9,003 bases of DNA from Fidelibacterota bacterium (GCA_029931905.1 JAOZRH010000043.1:4722-13724), one strand, 5' to 3'. Positions 1 to 8,474 are shown, counted from the first letter of the stretch. Notes: a model not told the origin generated them from the sequence alone. Translations and numbers: made by a program.

Positions 1-549
1 AAAATAAAAGAAATAAAAAACAAATTGGGTAATGATATAACTGTACTTACAATTGATGATTTTGAAAATATTCCTGAAGTTGTAGAAGATGGAGAAACAT
101 TAGAATATAATGCATTAAAAAAAGCAAGAGTTATTCATCAATATACAAAATTGCCAACTATCGGAGATGATACAGGATTATTTGTAGATGCATTAGACGA
201 TAGACCAGGAGTATATTCCAGTAGATATGCTGGGGAAAATGTTACATATGATGAAAATGTTAATAAATTATTAGATGAATTAAAAAATGTTGATTGGGAA
301 CAAAGAGGAGCAAAATTTATTACAATTATTGCTTATGTTGATAGAAACACAGAATGGACTGTTGAGGGAAGAGTGAAGGGTAAAATAATAGAAGAAAAAA
401 TAGGTGGAAGTGGTTTTGGTTATGATCCAGTTTTCTATTATAAGGAATTAGATAAAACATTTTCAGAAATGAGTGTAAAAGAAAAAAATAAAATTAGTCA
501 TCGTGCAATTGCATTAAAAAAGTTTATTGATAAATTAAAAAATAATTAA
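1..549 (+). CDS. rdgB: RdgB/HAM1-family non-canonical purine NTP pyrophosphatase, 5'-truncated by the window
   Basis: This family hydrolyses ITP, dITP and XTP to the monophosphate plus pyrophosphate in the cytoplasm, keeping deaminated purines out of DNA and RNA. The frame is open from base 1 (first residues KIKEIKNKLG), which matches the segment just after the usual N-terminal ATxNxxK motif. The TTG at 25 is therefore an internal Leu codon, not the start, and roughly a dozen residues are missing upstream. In window residue numbering, visible family motifs are EDGETLEYNALKKA (about 35-48), GDDTGLFVDAL (55-65; the second Asp, residue 57, aligns with the catalytic Asp of ADDSGL in E. coli RdgB), RPGVYSSRYAG, SGFGYDPVF (137-145) and ISHR near the C-terminus (165-168). 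The 182 visible residues fit a family length of about 190-200. The gene is 131 nt from sprA, so it may be transcribed separately. A housekeeping gene with no visible link to secretion. Confidence 0.95.
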   Translation, partial: KIKEIKNKLGNDITVLTIDDFENIPEVVEDGETLEYNALKKARVIHQYTKLPTIGDDTGLFVDALDDRPGVYSSRYAGENVTYDENVNKLLDELKNVDWEQRGAKFITIIAYVDRNTEWTVEGRVKGKIIEEKIGGSGFGYDPVFYYKELDKTFSEMSVKEKNKISHRAIALKKFIDKLKNN

Positions 550-680
550 TTTATATTTGGTGATAATGACAATAAAAGCTTATATTATAGTAAAAATATT
601 AAGGAGTAAAGATAAGACCAGTTTGTTAAAGAAGAAAATGAGATAGAATTCGAAATTATAATGTTGAAAAAAAATATAAT
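550..680 (+). other. Intergenic region upstream of sprA, probable 5' leader
   Basis: This is the only gap of any size between genes, so a promoter for the downstream run should lie here or in the end of rdgB. I see no ORF worth calling. A TATATTTG at 552-559 matches the Bacteroidota -7 element TAnnTTTG, but the -33 TTTG partner is poor (ATTG at 526-529, spacing 22), so I do not call a promoter. TAAGGAG at 600-606 looks like a Shine-Dalgarno sequence but no start codon with a usable frame follows it. An ATG at 661 opens only seven codons before TGA, in a different frame from sprA, with a run of eight A (667-674) in between. No GC-rich hairpin followed by a T tract is present, so I see no terminator for rdgB. 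Confidence 0.5.
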
Positions 681-3600
681 TTGAAGAAGATATTACTTAC
701 AATTGGTCTATTAACATTTTTCATTAGTTTGTCGTTTGGACAGAATGAGAATGTTTATTTTGGTATCAAATATTCATACCGACCAGCTGGTGTTATGCCT
801 ATATTATTTTCAGAACAATCTGGGTTTGAAAAATATAAATTAAATCCTAGCGATCCAATATCTATTTCTATGCCAACACTTCTCAGTGATGCAAAATTGT
901 TTCAATTAACAAATGACGATGGTAATATTTTAATTCAATATGAAAAAATTGGTGATTATTATGTAAGAATTCCATCGTATATTTTTCTTAGCGAGTATTA
1001 TAAACTGAAAATAGATTATGTTAAAAAAGAAGAGTGGAACAAACATATTGTAAAAAAGATTATGATACCAAGGGAGAAAAAAAGTACTGGAGCATTTGAA
1101 ATTGGGACAGATATTGCAGGTCAAAGGGTATCATTGAGAGTCAATGGAAATATTACAATTTCTGGTAAGTACAATAAGCAAACACAATCTACAAGATTTA
1201 CATCATCACAAGAAGCAGCAAAATCAAACAATTTTATTCTAGACCAAACACAAAATTTTAATATTGAGGGAAGAATTGGTGATAGAATAAGTATGAAAGT
1301 AAATCAAGATAGTGAAAATAGTTTTGATTTTGAAAATCAGTTAAAGATTTTTTATACTGGAAAAGAAGATGAAATAGTTCAAAGAGTGGATGCTGGAAAT
1401 ATTAGTTTATCTTTACCAGCAACTAAATTTGTTAGTGGAAAGGCTTCGAATAATGGATTGTATGGAATTAAGGCATTTATGAAATTTGGTCCAGTTGATT
1501 TAACAACAATTGTATCAATTGAAAAAGGACAAAGTAAAGAAAAAAGTTGGGGTGGAGCAACAGAAGGAAGTAGTGTACAAATAAAAGATTATGAATATAT
1601 TAAAGATAAATATTTCTATCTTGATGAATATTATTTAAATCAATTATATCCACTAAATGGAAGAGATTTTACATTTTCTTCAAATAAAATTGTTACAGAT
1701 ATGAATTTATATATTTCCTGTACAGAGACAGAACAATCCGCATTTAATGCCATTGCTTATGTTGATCCGTCAGATATTACTAAATATGAATCAGAAACAG
1801 AGAGATTATTTTTTAGAAAACTTGAACCTGGTAAAGATTATGAATTGAAGCAAGATATTGGAATTGTTAAGATGAAAACAAGTTTTACTAAAGAGAAAGC
1901 GATAGCTGTTGCCTATCGAACCGATGATGGTAGCACAGTAGGAGATTATGTAAAAACTATGGATGTTTATCCAGAAAAACTAAAATTAATAAGACATAGT
2001 TCCCCTAATCCACAATATAAAACTTGGAATTTAGAATTAAAAAATGTTTATAATCTTGGTGCAAGAGATATAAAAAAAGATGGATTTGATTTAAAAATAT
2101 TTTATAATAATGGAAGTGTTAAAGAATATGGTAATGAAAAATGGTCATCATATTTACAATTATTTGGATTAGATAAGTATGATGGAAATAATTCGGAAAC
2201 TCCAGATGGACAGATTGATGTTGAGGACAATGAAAATATTGTAAAATTATTTGATGGTGAATTATGGTTACCATTTGCTTATCCATTTGAAGCAACATCG
2301 GTTGCTGATGATGTTGAAAATGGATATTATAATGATGAATTAGATAATGATACTACATTATCATCTTCACTCATTTATCATGAAAATAGAGCATTAGTCA
2401 CAGAAATTCAAAATGAGAGTAAATTTATTATAGAAGTTACATATAAAAATAGAAGTAATTTTATACAATTGAATGATATGATGATAATTGAAGGTAGTGA
2501 AGAAGTTACTGTAAATGGACAAAAATTATCAAAAGGTGTTGATTATGAAATAGATTACTTTGCTGGTTCTGTACAATTAATCAGTTTAAAGGCAAAAGAT
2601 CCTAATGGTGCATTAAAAATCACTTATGATGCACAACAATTATTTCAATTGGATAAAAAAACAATTGCCGGAATGCGGGCAGAATATAAATTTGGTGATA
2701 ATTCATTTTTGGGTGGAACATTTATGTATTATGAAAAATCATCTTTAGATGATCAAGTTCGTATTGGTGAAGAACCATTTAGAAATTATATTTGGGATAT
2801 AAACGGGCAAGTAAAATATGATCTTGATTGGATGACTTGGGCAATTAACGCTTTACCACTTATTAGAACAAATAGTAAAAGTTCGATATCAATAGATGGT
2901 GAAATTGCACAAATAATTCCAAATCCTAACACTATTAGTAATGATGATACAGGCGATCCAAACGGTGTAGCAAAAATTGATGATTTTGAAGGTGTAAAAA
3001 GAGTTACTTCAATGGGCGTTATGTATAAAAGTTGGAAAATTGCTGGAAAGCCAGTAAATGCTTTTTTTGATCATACATATTTAGAAAGAGGATTTATGTT
3101 TTGGTATAATCCGTATAATAAAATTGATGTTAGAAATATTTGGCCTAATAAAGAAACAACCAATACAGAAGACAATGGTGTAAATATTTTAAATATTGTG
3201 TTAGATCCTGAAATTAATGGTATTACGGGATTAGAAACAAAAGTGGACCCAAGACAGACATGGGGAAGTATTATGAAACCGCTTTATTCTGGATCATATA
3301 ATCAAACTAAGAGTAAATTTATTGAAGTATGGGCAAAAGGTGAAAGTGGAACAATTCAAATTGATATTGGAAAAATTAGTGAAGATGTAGATAATGATTA
3401 TTTATTGGATACTGAAGATGGTTGTGATACTCTAATTAAGATAATGAAAAATGATATGATTGACAAAAAGGATGGAAGAACAGAAGATATTGGAATAAAT
3501 TTGCTGACCGATGAGGAAGAAATTGCATTAGGTTGGGACCCAATGATTGATAATTTTGTTAGAGATACCGAAAATCCAAATAGCAATAGAGCAAATTATC

Positions 3601-6600
3601 GTTTTTATAATGGAACAGAAAATAATGCAGATGAAACAAGTAACTATCCAGATACTGAAGATTTGAATAGAAATGCAAAAGTAGATGTACAGAACGATTA
3701 TTATACTTATGAATTAAATCTTGGTTCAAGTCCTTGGATTATTTCTGAAACGGAAACAGAAACAGGAATAAAAACGGGCTGGAAATTATATAGAATTCCA
3801 TTGAATAAAGCAGTGGATTCTACTGGAAACGCTAGTTTGGCTTATGTAGAATATATGAGATTATCTTTTGGAAATGTTGTAAAACAAGATACAGTGCAGT
3901 TAGCATCTGTTGCAATTGTAGGAAATGAGTGGCAAGAGCTTGGAATTACAGATACAATTGCATCAGGATACACAAAAAATGATGATATGTTTGCTATCAC
4001 GGTTGTAAATACTGAAGAAAATGCGGAATATGAACCACCTGAGGGTGTACAGGGGAAATTAGACAGAATAAACAATATTAGAGCAAAAGAACAATCTTTA
4101 TGTTTAAAATTAAATGGTTTGCCATCAGGTCATGAGGCAGGAGCCGAAAAATTGTTATATAAAGATATTGATTTGTTATTGTATAAACAGTTGAAAATGT
4201 ATATTCATGGTGATTATAATTTACCAAGTGAAGATTCTCCTGTTAGTGTTAGCATCAGATTGGGAAGAATAATAAACAATAATTTTGAATACTATGAAGT
4301 GGAAACGCCTATTTATGCTGGGTGGGATATACGAAATGAAATTTTATTGGATTTTGAAAAATTGGCTGAATTAAAATTGCAAAATGATTTTGATGGTATA
4401 TATTTTAGAAATCCTGAAACTGGTGTTAGAGAATATCACCTTGTTGATGATGAAACAGGACAATTGACTGGGCAAATATATAGAATTGTTGGAAATCCCG
4501 CATTATCAAGAATAAAAAATCTGATTGTAACTGTAAAAAATAACAATTCATTTCAAAGTTATACAGGAGATATATGGTTAGATGAATTGAGAGTGAGTGA
4601 CACAAGAAATGAGAAGGGAATGGCAATCCGTGGAAATGTTAATATGCAATTTGCAGATCTTGCAACTTTAAATATAAATGCTCAGAAAAAAGATGCAAAT
4701 TTTCATGAAGTAAATAAAAAAGATGCCGGAAATTCAACAGGTCAAAGTGATAACAAATCATTTAATATTTCATCAACTTTTAAACCAAGTAAATTATTAC
4801 CAAAAAAATGGGGAGTGTCTGCACCTATATCGGTTAGATATTCTGAAGCTGATAATTCACCAAAATATTTTCCTGGTAGTGATATTATATTGTTAGATGT
4901 TCCAGATAGTGTAAAAACATTATCAAAAAGAAAATCATATAGCACATCATTGAGTAAAAAGACAGATACAGATTCTTGGTTAATGAAAAATACATTAGAA
5001 GCTGTAAAATTAAATTTTAGTGCGACTGATAATGAAAAAAGTAATTTTAATACAAAAAGAGATAAACAGATTGGTTATAATGGTAAAATTGATTATAAAT
5101 TAAATTTTGCAAAAGGCGAGGGAATAGCTTATCTAAAATGGATACCAATTTTTGGGAAAAAACTTGAGGATAAAAAATTCTATTGGAAACCAAAAAATAT
5201 CAGTTTAAATATGGATATGAAAGAAACCAAAAGAGATGTTACCAAAAGAATTACACCTGATTCAACCACTACTACACAGAATTTTGATATGAATCGAAAT
5301 ACAAATATTTCTTATGATCCTTTTGAAAATGTGTCTATGAAATATACTAACGGTTTACACTCAAATTTAAAAAATTATATTGATGACAAATCTAAATTAT
5401 TTACAAAATTTCTTCCCGGATATGTTAATCAAAGATCAGAGTCATTTTCAACAACATACAAATTAAAATTAACTAAATGGTTTAGTCCAAATTTAAATTA
5501 TGCTACATCATATTCATATAAAAAACCACTTGATAAAGACTATGCTTCCACATCTAATGCTAGAAAAATAAGTACAAATTTCCAATTGGATTTTGTTAAA
5601 ATTTTAGATTCATTTAGTGGTAAAAATAATAAAGAAAAGCCAAAATCTCAGAAAACTACTGGGCGTCACAGACCCCAAAATGTTAAAAATCAAGTTAAAA
5701 ATGACGAAGAAAGTAAAAGCGATAATAAGCAGAATGCTGATGTGAAAAAAAGAATAAATATAGGTTCAATATTTAAAAAAGGAATTGAAAAAATTCAACC
5801 TATTTCTGTTACAATGTCCGAAACTAAAAATATTAGCAATGTTGGTGTAATTTTATATGAAGATTCTTTAGGACACGGACAAACAAGAATTAATCCTTTA
5901 TATCGTTTTGGTTTATCAGAAACTCCATCAGATTCTTCATCGACTGAAAAGGGAAAATATACATTTGGGAAGAATGTGTCTCAAAATATTCAATTAACAT
6001 CTGGTATTAAAATTACAAATAATTTAACAACAGATTTTAATTTTAAGATAGATTTAAAAACAAGATATCAAAGTGGAAGTACTCTTAAAGATATGACTAT
6101 GAGTTATTTTCCAATTGGGAAAAAAGGAGCAGATGGATTTCCAATGCCAAACTGGAATGTATCTTGGACTGGACTTGAATCCACTAAATATTTAGAAAAA
6201 ATATTTAAAACATTATCTGTTAGTCATGCATATTCTGGTAGTAGAGTTAATAATATGAACGATACTACTGAAACAAGCTCTAGTTATTCACAAAATTTTA
6301 GTCCACTTATTCAATTAAATATGTCTTTTGTTGGAAATATTAAATCAAATATTGGATATTCTAAGAATTTATCTATTGATAATAAAAGTGGAGATACAAG
6401 ACATAACATTTCAGAAAATGCAAATTTATCAATATCATATAGTTATAGTGGTGGAATGAATATTCCGCTTCCATTTATGGATAATCTTAATGTGAAAAAT
6501 AATATCACTTTTACCGTTAATGGTAGTTATGGAAATAGTTATCAAAATAAATATACATCACTTGGTAACGATGAGGGATTTAATAAAAGTAAAAATTGGA

Positions 6601-6746
6601 AAGTTAAATCAGATTTAAATTATCAGTTTACCCAAAATGTAAATGGGTCGGCATTTTTTATATATGGTGAGTCGAAATTAGACAAAGGATCTGATAGAAT
6701 ATCGAGAGATTTTGGGTTAAAAGTAAATATAAAAATTAGTGGATAA
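681..6746 (+). CDS. sprA: SprA/Sov, outer-membrane translocon of the type IX secretion system
   Basis: SprA forms the giant beta-barrel pore through which folded T9SS cargo crosses the outer membrane, working with PorV and the plug protein in characterised systems. Residues 1-20 are a signal peptide with predicted cleavage SFG|Q21. The first SprA_N-type region carries the family signatures SFDFENQ (214-220), EDEIVQ (229-234) and AGNISL (238-243). LDKYDGNN...DGQIDVED (497-516) and IDDFEG (766-771) follow, and then TEDLN...YYTYEL (992-1012), the counterpart of the TEDLNGDG/YYEY segment. The C-terminal half alternates short amphipathic strands, as expected for a barrel, with a hydrophilic Lys/Asn/Gln-rich stretch at about 1648-1691. 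At 2021 aa it is shorter than Bacteroidota SprA (about 2400-2500). The TTG start is chosen because TGA at 639-641 closes the frame, no ATG lies between them, and the next in-frame ATG (residue 39) would lose the signal peptide. It ends with tandem stops TAA TAG. Confidence 0.95.
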   Translation: MKKILLTIGLLTFFISLSFGQNENVYFGIKYSYRPAGVMPILFSEQSGFEKYKLNPSDPISISMPTLLSDAKLFQLTNDDGNILIQYEKIGDYYVRIPSYIFLSEYYKLKIDYVKKEEWNKHIVKKIMIPREKKSTGAFEIGTDIAGQRVSLRVNGNITISGKYNKQTQSTRFTSSQEAAKSNNFILDQTQNFNIEGRIGDRISMKVNQDSENSFDFENQLKIFYTGKEDEIVQRVDAGNISLSLPATKFVSGKASNNGLYGIKAFMKFGPVDLTTIVSIEKGQSKEKSWGGATEGSSVQIKDYEYIKDKYFYLDEYYLNQLYPLNGRDFTFSSNKIVTDMNLYISCTETEQSAFNAIAYVDPSDITKYESETERLFFRKLEPGKDYELKQDIGIVKMKTSFTKEKAIAVAYRTDDGSTVGDYVKTMDVYPEKLKLIRHSSPNPQYKTWNLELKNVYNLGARDIKKDGFDLKIFYNNGSVKEYGNEKWSSYLQLFGLDKYDGNNSETPDGQIDVEDNENIVKLFDGELWLPFAYPFEATSVADDVENGYYNDELDNDTTLSSSLIYHENRALVTEIQNESKFIIEVTYKNRSNFIQLNDMMIIEGSEEVTVNGQKLSKGVDYEIDYFAGSVQLISLKAKDPNGALKITYDAQQLFQLDKKTIAGMRAEYKFGDNSFLGGTFMYYEKSSLDDQVRIGEEPFRNYIWDINGQVKYDLDWMTWAINALPLIRTNSKSSISIDGEIAQIIPNPNTISNDDTGDPNGVAKIDDFEGVKRVTSMGVMYKSWKIAGKPVNAFFDHTYLERGFMFWYNPYNKIDVRNIWPNKETTNTEDNGVNILNIVLDPEINGITGLETKVDPRQTWGSIMKPLYSGSYNQTKSKFIEVWAKGESGTIQIDIGKISEDVDNDYLLDTEDGCDTLIKIMKNDMIDKKDGRTEDIGINLLTDEEEIALGWDPMIDNFVRDTENPNSNRANYRFYNGTENNADETSNYPDTEDLNRNAKVDVQNDYYTYELNLGSSPWIISETETETGIKTGWKLYRIPLNKAVDSTGNASLAYVEYMRLSFGNVVKQDTVQLASVAIVGNEWQELGITDTIASGYTKNDDMFAITVVNTEENAEYEPPEGVQGKLDRINNIRAKEQSLCLKLNGLPSGHEAGAEKLLYKDIDLLLYKQLKMYIHGDYNLPSEDSPVSVSIRLGRIINNNFEYYEVETPIYAGWDIRNEILLDFEKLAELKLQNDFDGIYFRNPETGVREYHLVDDETGQLTGQIYRIVGNPALSRIKNLIVTVKNNNSFQSYTGDIWLDELRVSDTRNEKGMAIRGNVNMQFADLATLNINAQKKDANFHEVNKKDAGNSTGQSDNKSFNISSTFKPSKLLPKKWGVSAPISVRYSEADNSPKYFPGSDIILLDVPDSVKTLSKRKSYSTSLSKKTDTDSWLMKNTLEAVKLNFSATDNEKSNFNTKRDKQIGYNGKIDYKLNFAKGEGIAYLKWIPIFGKKLEDKKFYWKPKNISLNMDMKETKRDVTKRITPDSTTTTQNFDMNRNTNISYDPFENVSMKYTNGLHSNLKNYIDDKSKLFTKFLPGYVNQRSESFSTTYKLKLTKWFSPNLNYATSYSYKKPLDKDYASTSNARKISTNFQLDFVKILDSFSGKNNKEKPKSQKTTGRHRPQNVKNQVKNDEESKSDNKQNADVKKRINIGSIFKKGIEKIQPISVTMSETKNISNVGVILYEDSLGHGQTRINPLYRFGLSETPSDSSSTEKGKYTFGKNVSQNIQLTSGIKITNNLTTDFNFKIDLKTRYQSGSTLKDMTMSYFPIGKKGADGFPMPNWNVSWTGLESTKYLEKIFKTLSVSHAYSGSRVNNMNDTTETSSSYSQNFSPLIQLNMSFVGNIKSNIGYSKNLSIDNKSGDTRHNISENANLSISYSYSGGMNIPLPFMDNLNVKNNITFTVNGSYGNSYQNKYTSLGNDEGFNKSKNWKVKSDLNYQFTQNVNGSAFFIYGESKLDKGSDRISRDFGLKVNIKISG

Positions 6747-6750
6747 TAGA

Positions 6751-7671
6751 ATGAGTATAATCAAAAAAAGTAAGGTATTATTTGTTGTTGTTGCATTTTT
6801 AATATGCAGTATTGCATTTGGTAAAACACCAGTATTTGATGGTGAAACGGCTTTTGATTATTTATTAAAACAGACAAATTTTGGACCAAGAAATCCTGGA
6901 AGTAAAGGACATAATAATTGTAAAAATTGGTTAATAAATTTTGCGAAAAAAAATAGTGATGAGGTTGTATTACAAGAATTTATCGGTTATGATCCAAAAA
7001 CAAAAGACAAAATTCCAATGACGAATATTATCGCTCGTTTCGATCCAAAAAATACAGAACGAATAATGTTGTCTGCTCATTGGGATACTAGGCCTTGGGC
7101 TGATATGGGAAATTATAAAAGAAATGAACCAATTTCTGGTGCAAATGATGGTGCAAGTGGAATTGCAGTTTTACTTCATATTATGGAATTATTAAATGAA
7201 AAAGATTTAGATTTCGGTGTTGATATTGTTTTGTGGGATGGCGAGGATTTAGGACGCCCTAACCATACATATGAATTTTGTCAAGGTTCACGATATTATT
7301 CTTCAAATATTATTTTACCAAAACCGCAAGAAGGAATATTGATTGATATGATTGGTGATGCAGAATTGGAAGTGTTTTTTGAGGGGAATTCAATGGAAGC
7401 AAATCCAGATCTTATGATAAATATTTGGAATATTGCTTCAAAATTAAATTATGGAAATTATTTCAAAAAAAAATATGGTCCGATAATATATGATGATCAT
7501 GTGCCACTTTCATATATAGCAGAAATTCCTACAATTGATATTATTGATTTTAAATATCCTAATAAAAATATAAATTATTGGCATACTCATGACGATACAG
7601 CAGATAAATGTTCACCAAAAAGTTTGCAAATTATTGGTGATGTTTTAATTTATTGGTTGTATAATAAATAA
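6751..7671 (+). CDS. Secreted M28-family zinc enzyme, glutaminyl-peptide cyclotransferase-like
   Basis: Glutaminyl cyclases of the M28 fold convert an N-terminal Gln into pyroglutamate; here the enzyme would act in the periplasm. Residues 1-24 form a signal peptide ending AFG|K25; FLIC is not a lipobox. Motifs in order are AHWDTRP (109-115), GANDGASG (130-137, zinc ligand D133), DGED (163-166; E165 the expected general base, D166 in the second zinc-ligand position), CQGSRYY, matching WCLGSQYW of Bacteroidota cyclases, DMIGD (199-203), DDH (248-250) and WHTHDD (277-282, zinc ligand H278). DDH with a late WHT separates cyclases from ordinary M28 aminopeptidases. The 306 aa length is near normal. 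The ATG at 6751, four bases after the sprA stop, is preferred to a GTG at 6739 that overlaps sprA. Its place behind sprA suggests it modifies T9SS cargo or components. An aminopeptidase role is a less likely alternative. Confidence 0.85.
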   Translation: MSIIKKSKVLFVVVAFLICSIAFGKTPVFDGETAFDYLLKQTNFGPRNPGSKGHNNCKNWLINFAKKNSDEVVLQEFIGYDPKTKDKIPMTNIIARFDPKNTERIMLSAHWDTRPWADMGNYKRNEPISGANDGASGIAVLLHIMELLNEKDLDFGVDIVLWDGEDLGRPNHTYEFCQGSRYYSSNIILPKPQEGILIDMIGDAELEVFFEGNSMEANPDLMINIWNIASKLNYGNYFKKKYGPIIYDDHVPLSYIAEIPTIDIIDFKYPNKNINYWHTHDDTADKCSPKSLQIIGDVLIYWLYNK

Positions 7672-7683
7672 TTAAATTGATTG

Positions 7684-7690
7684 AAAAGGA
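7684..7690 (+). promoter_or_regulatory. Ribosome binding site deciding the lipoprotein start
   Basis: AAAAGGA lies five bases before the ATG at 7696. It lies downstream of an in-frame TTG at 7681, so it supports the ATG and argues against the longer TTG version. Confidence 0.65.
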
Positions 7691-7695
7691 AAAAC

Positions 7696-8472
7696 ATGAA
7701 TAGAATAATATTAATAATAATTTTGATTACACTTATAAGTTGTGGTCCCGAAAAACCTGTAAACGAAAATGAAATATATGATATTCCAGAATTATCAGAA
7801 TCTGAAATATTGTATAATCAAAATTCAAAAGAAATACATTTGCAAACATTGGTAAATGATAACCAAATTGATTTAATGAAATATGTTTCAGCAAATATAT
7901 ATTATCCAAAATCTGACACAGTTTCATTGAGTGTTATGCTTAATGATTCTGGTATAAACGGCGATCAAATTCCAAATGATCAATATTTTGGTATTACTTT
8001 TAATGCGAATTTACCCGACATGCCACTTGGAGTTTTAAAAGCAGTTTTTAGTTCAAAAGATGGTGATGATAACATTTCAAAAATTGTTTCAGATTCAATT
8101 ATATTTGATATAAATTTTGCTCCGGTAATTGAAAATATTGATGCACCAGATTCTATTGCAAGACCTTCTTCTGGTGATAAACATGTATATATTCATGTAA
8201 CAGTAAGCGATACAAATGGATTAGACGATATTAAACTCGTTTATTTTCAAGTTGAAGATAATGATAATCCTGGAAATTGGAGTGATGGATTTAGATTATA
8301 TGATGATGGAAATGAGGAATATAAAGATAATGTGTCTGGTGATGGAATTTTCTCAGGTGGTTTTTCTATTTTACCAAACAATAAATTAGCTACAAATATT
8401 TTTAGATATATTGCGATTGATTATTCTGATGAACAGAGCGATGCTGTATTAGATTCAATTGTTATTTATTAA
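7696..8472 (+). CDS. Lipoprotein with two tandem Ig-like modules, function unknown
   Basis: I do not recognise a named family. Residues 1-15 are a hydrophobic signal ending in the lipobox LISC, so Cys16 should be lipidated; the following GPEKP gives no Asp at +2. No typical Bacteroidota surface-export acidic signal directly follows the Cys, so periplasmic or surface facing is open. The rest (258 aa in all) reads as two beta-sandwich-like modules, about 35-140 and 145-258. Each has a related acidic loop: LNDSGINGDQ (82-91) and LYDDG...GDGIFSG (201-221). The second module starts with an APVIENIDAPDSI segment followed by VSDTNGLDDIKLVYF, a pattern typical of Ig-like or cadherin-like domains in secreted proteins. 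No catalytic motif is visible. The start is the ATG at 7696 with a good ribosome site. It probably binds or scaffolds envelope or secreted partners, but that is only inference. Confidence 0.8.
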   Translation: MNRIILIIILITLISCGPEKPVNENEIYDIPELSESEILYNQNSKEIHLQTLVNDNQIDLMKYVSANIYYPKSDTVSLSVMLNDSGINGDQIPNDQYFGITFNANLPDMPLGVLKAVFSSKDGDDNISKIVSDSIIFDINFAPVIENIDAPDSIARPSSGDKHVYIHVTVSDTNGLDDIKLVYFQVEDNDNPGNWSDGFRLYDDGNEEYKDNVSGDGIFSGGFSILPNNKLATNIFRYIAIDYSDEQSDAVLDSIVIY

Positions 8473-8474
8473 TG

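Noticed and set aside
25..549. A complete 174-residue RdgB starting at TTG 25
   Set aside because: The frame is open to base 1 and the upstream codons encode KIKEIKNK, which aligns with the family's N-terminal segment, so the gene is truncated by the window and this TTG is internal.
526..559. Possible Bacteroidota-type promoter (ATTG at 526-529, TATATTTG at 552-559)
   Set aside because: The -7 match is exact to TAnnTTTG, but the -33 element is imperfect and spaced 22 nt. Such matches are common by chance in AT-rich DNA, and the phylum is not certain.
653..682. Perfect 8-bp inverted repeat (AAATTATA / TATAATTT) with a 14-nt loop, covering the first bases of the sprA TTG start
   Set aside because: The stem is all A-T and would be very weak. 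Repeats of this size are expected by chance at this base composition.
930..4945. Minus-strand open frames inside sprA (for example 930-1124, 3842-4075, 4742-4945)
   Set aside because: All are short, lie opposite well-supported sprA coding sequence, and have no recognisable domain. They are by-products of the + strand codon composition.
6739..7671. Longer version of the M28 enzyme from GTG 6739, overlapping sprA by 8 nt
   Set aside because: It adds only four residues (MDNR) before a normal ATG-led signal peptide. The ATG at 6751 gives a standard layout.
7733..7927. Minus-strand open frame inside the lipoprotein gene
   Set aside because: 64 residues, no motif, opposite a gene with a clear lipobox and start. 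A chance frame.
7681..8472. Longer version of the lipoprotein from TTG 7681
   Set aside because: The ribosome site AAAAGGA lies inside the extra codons and points to ATG 7696.
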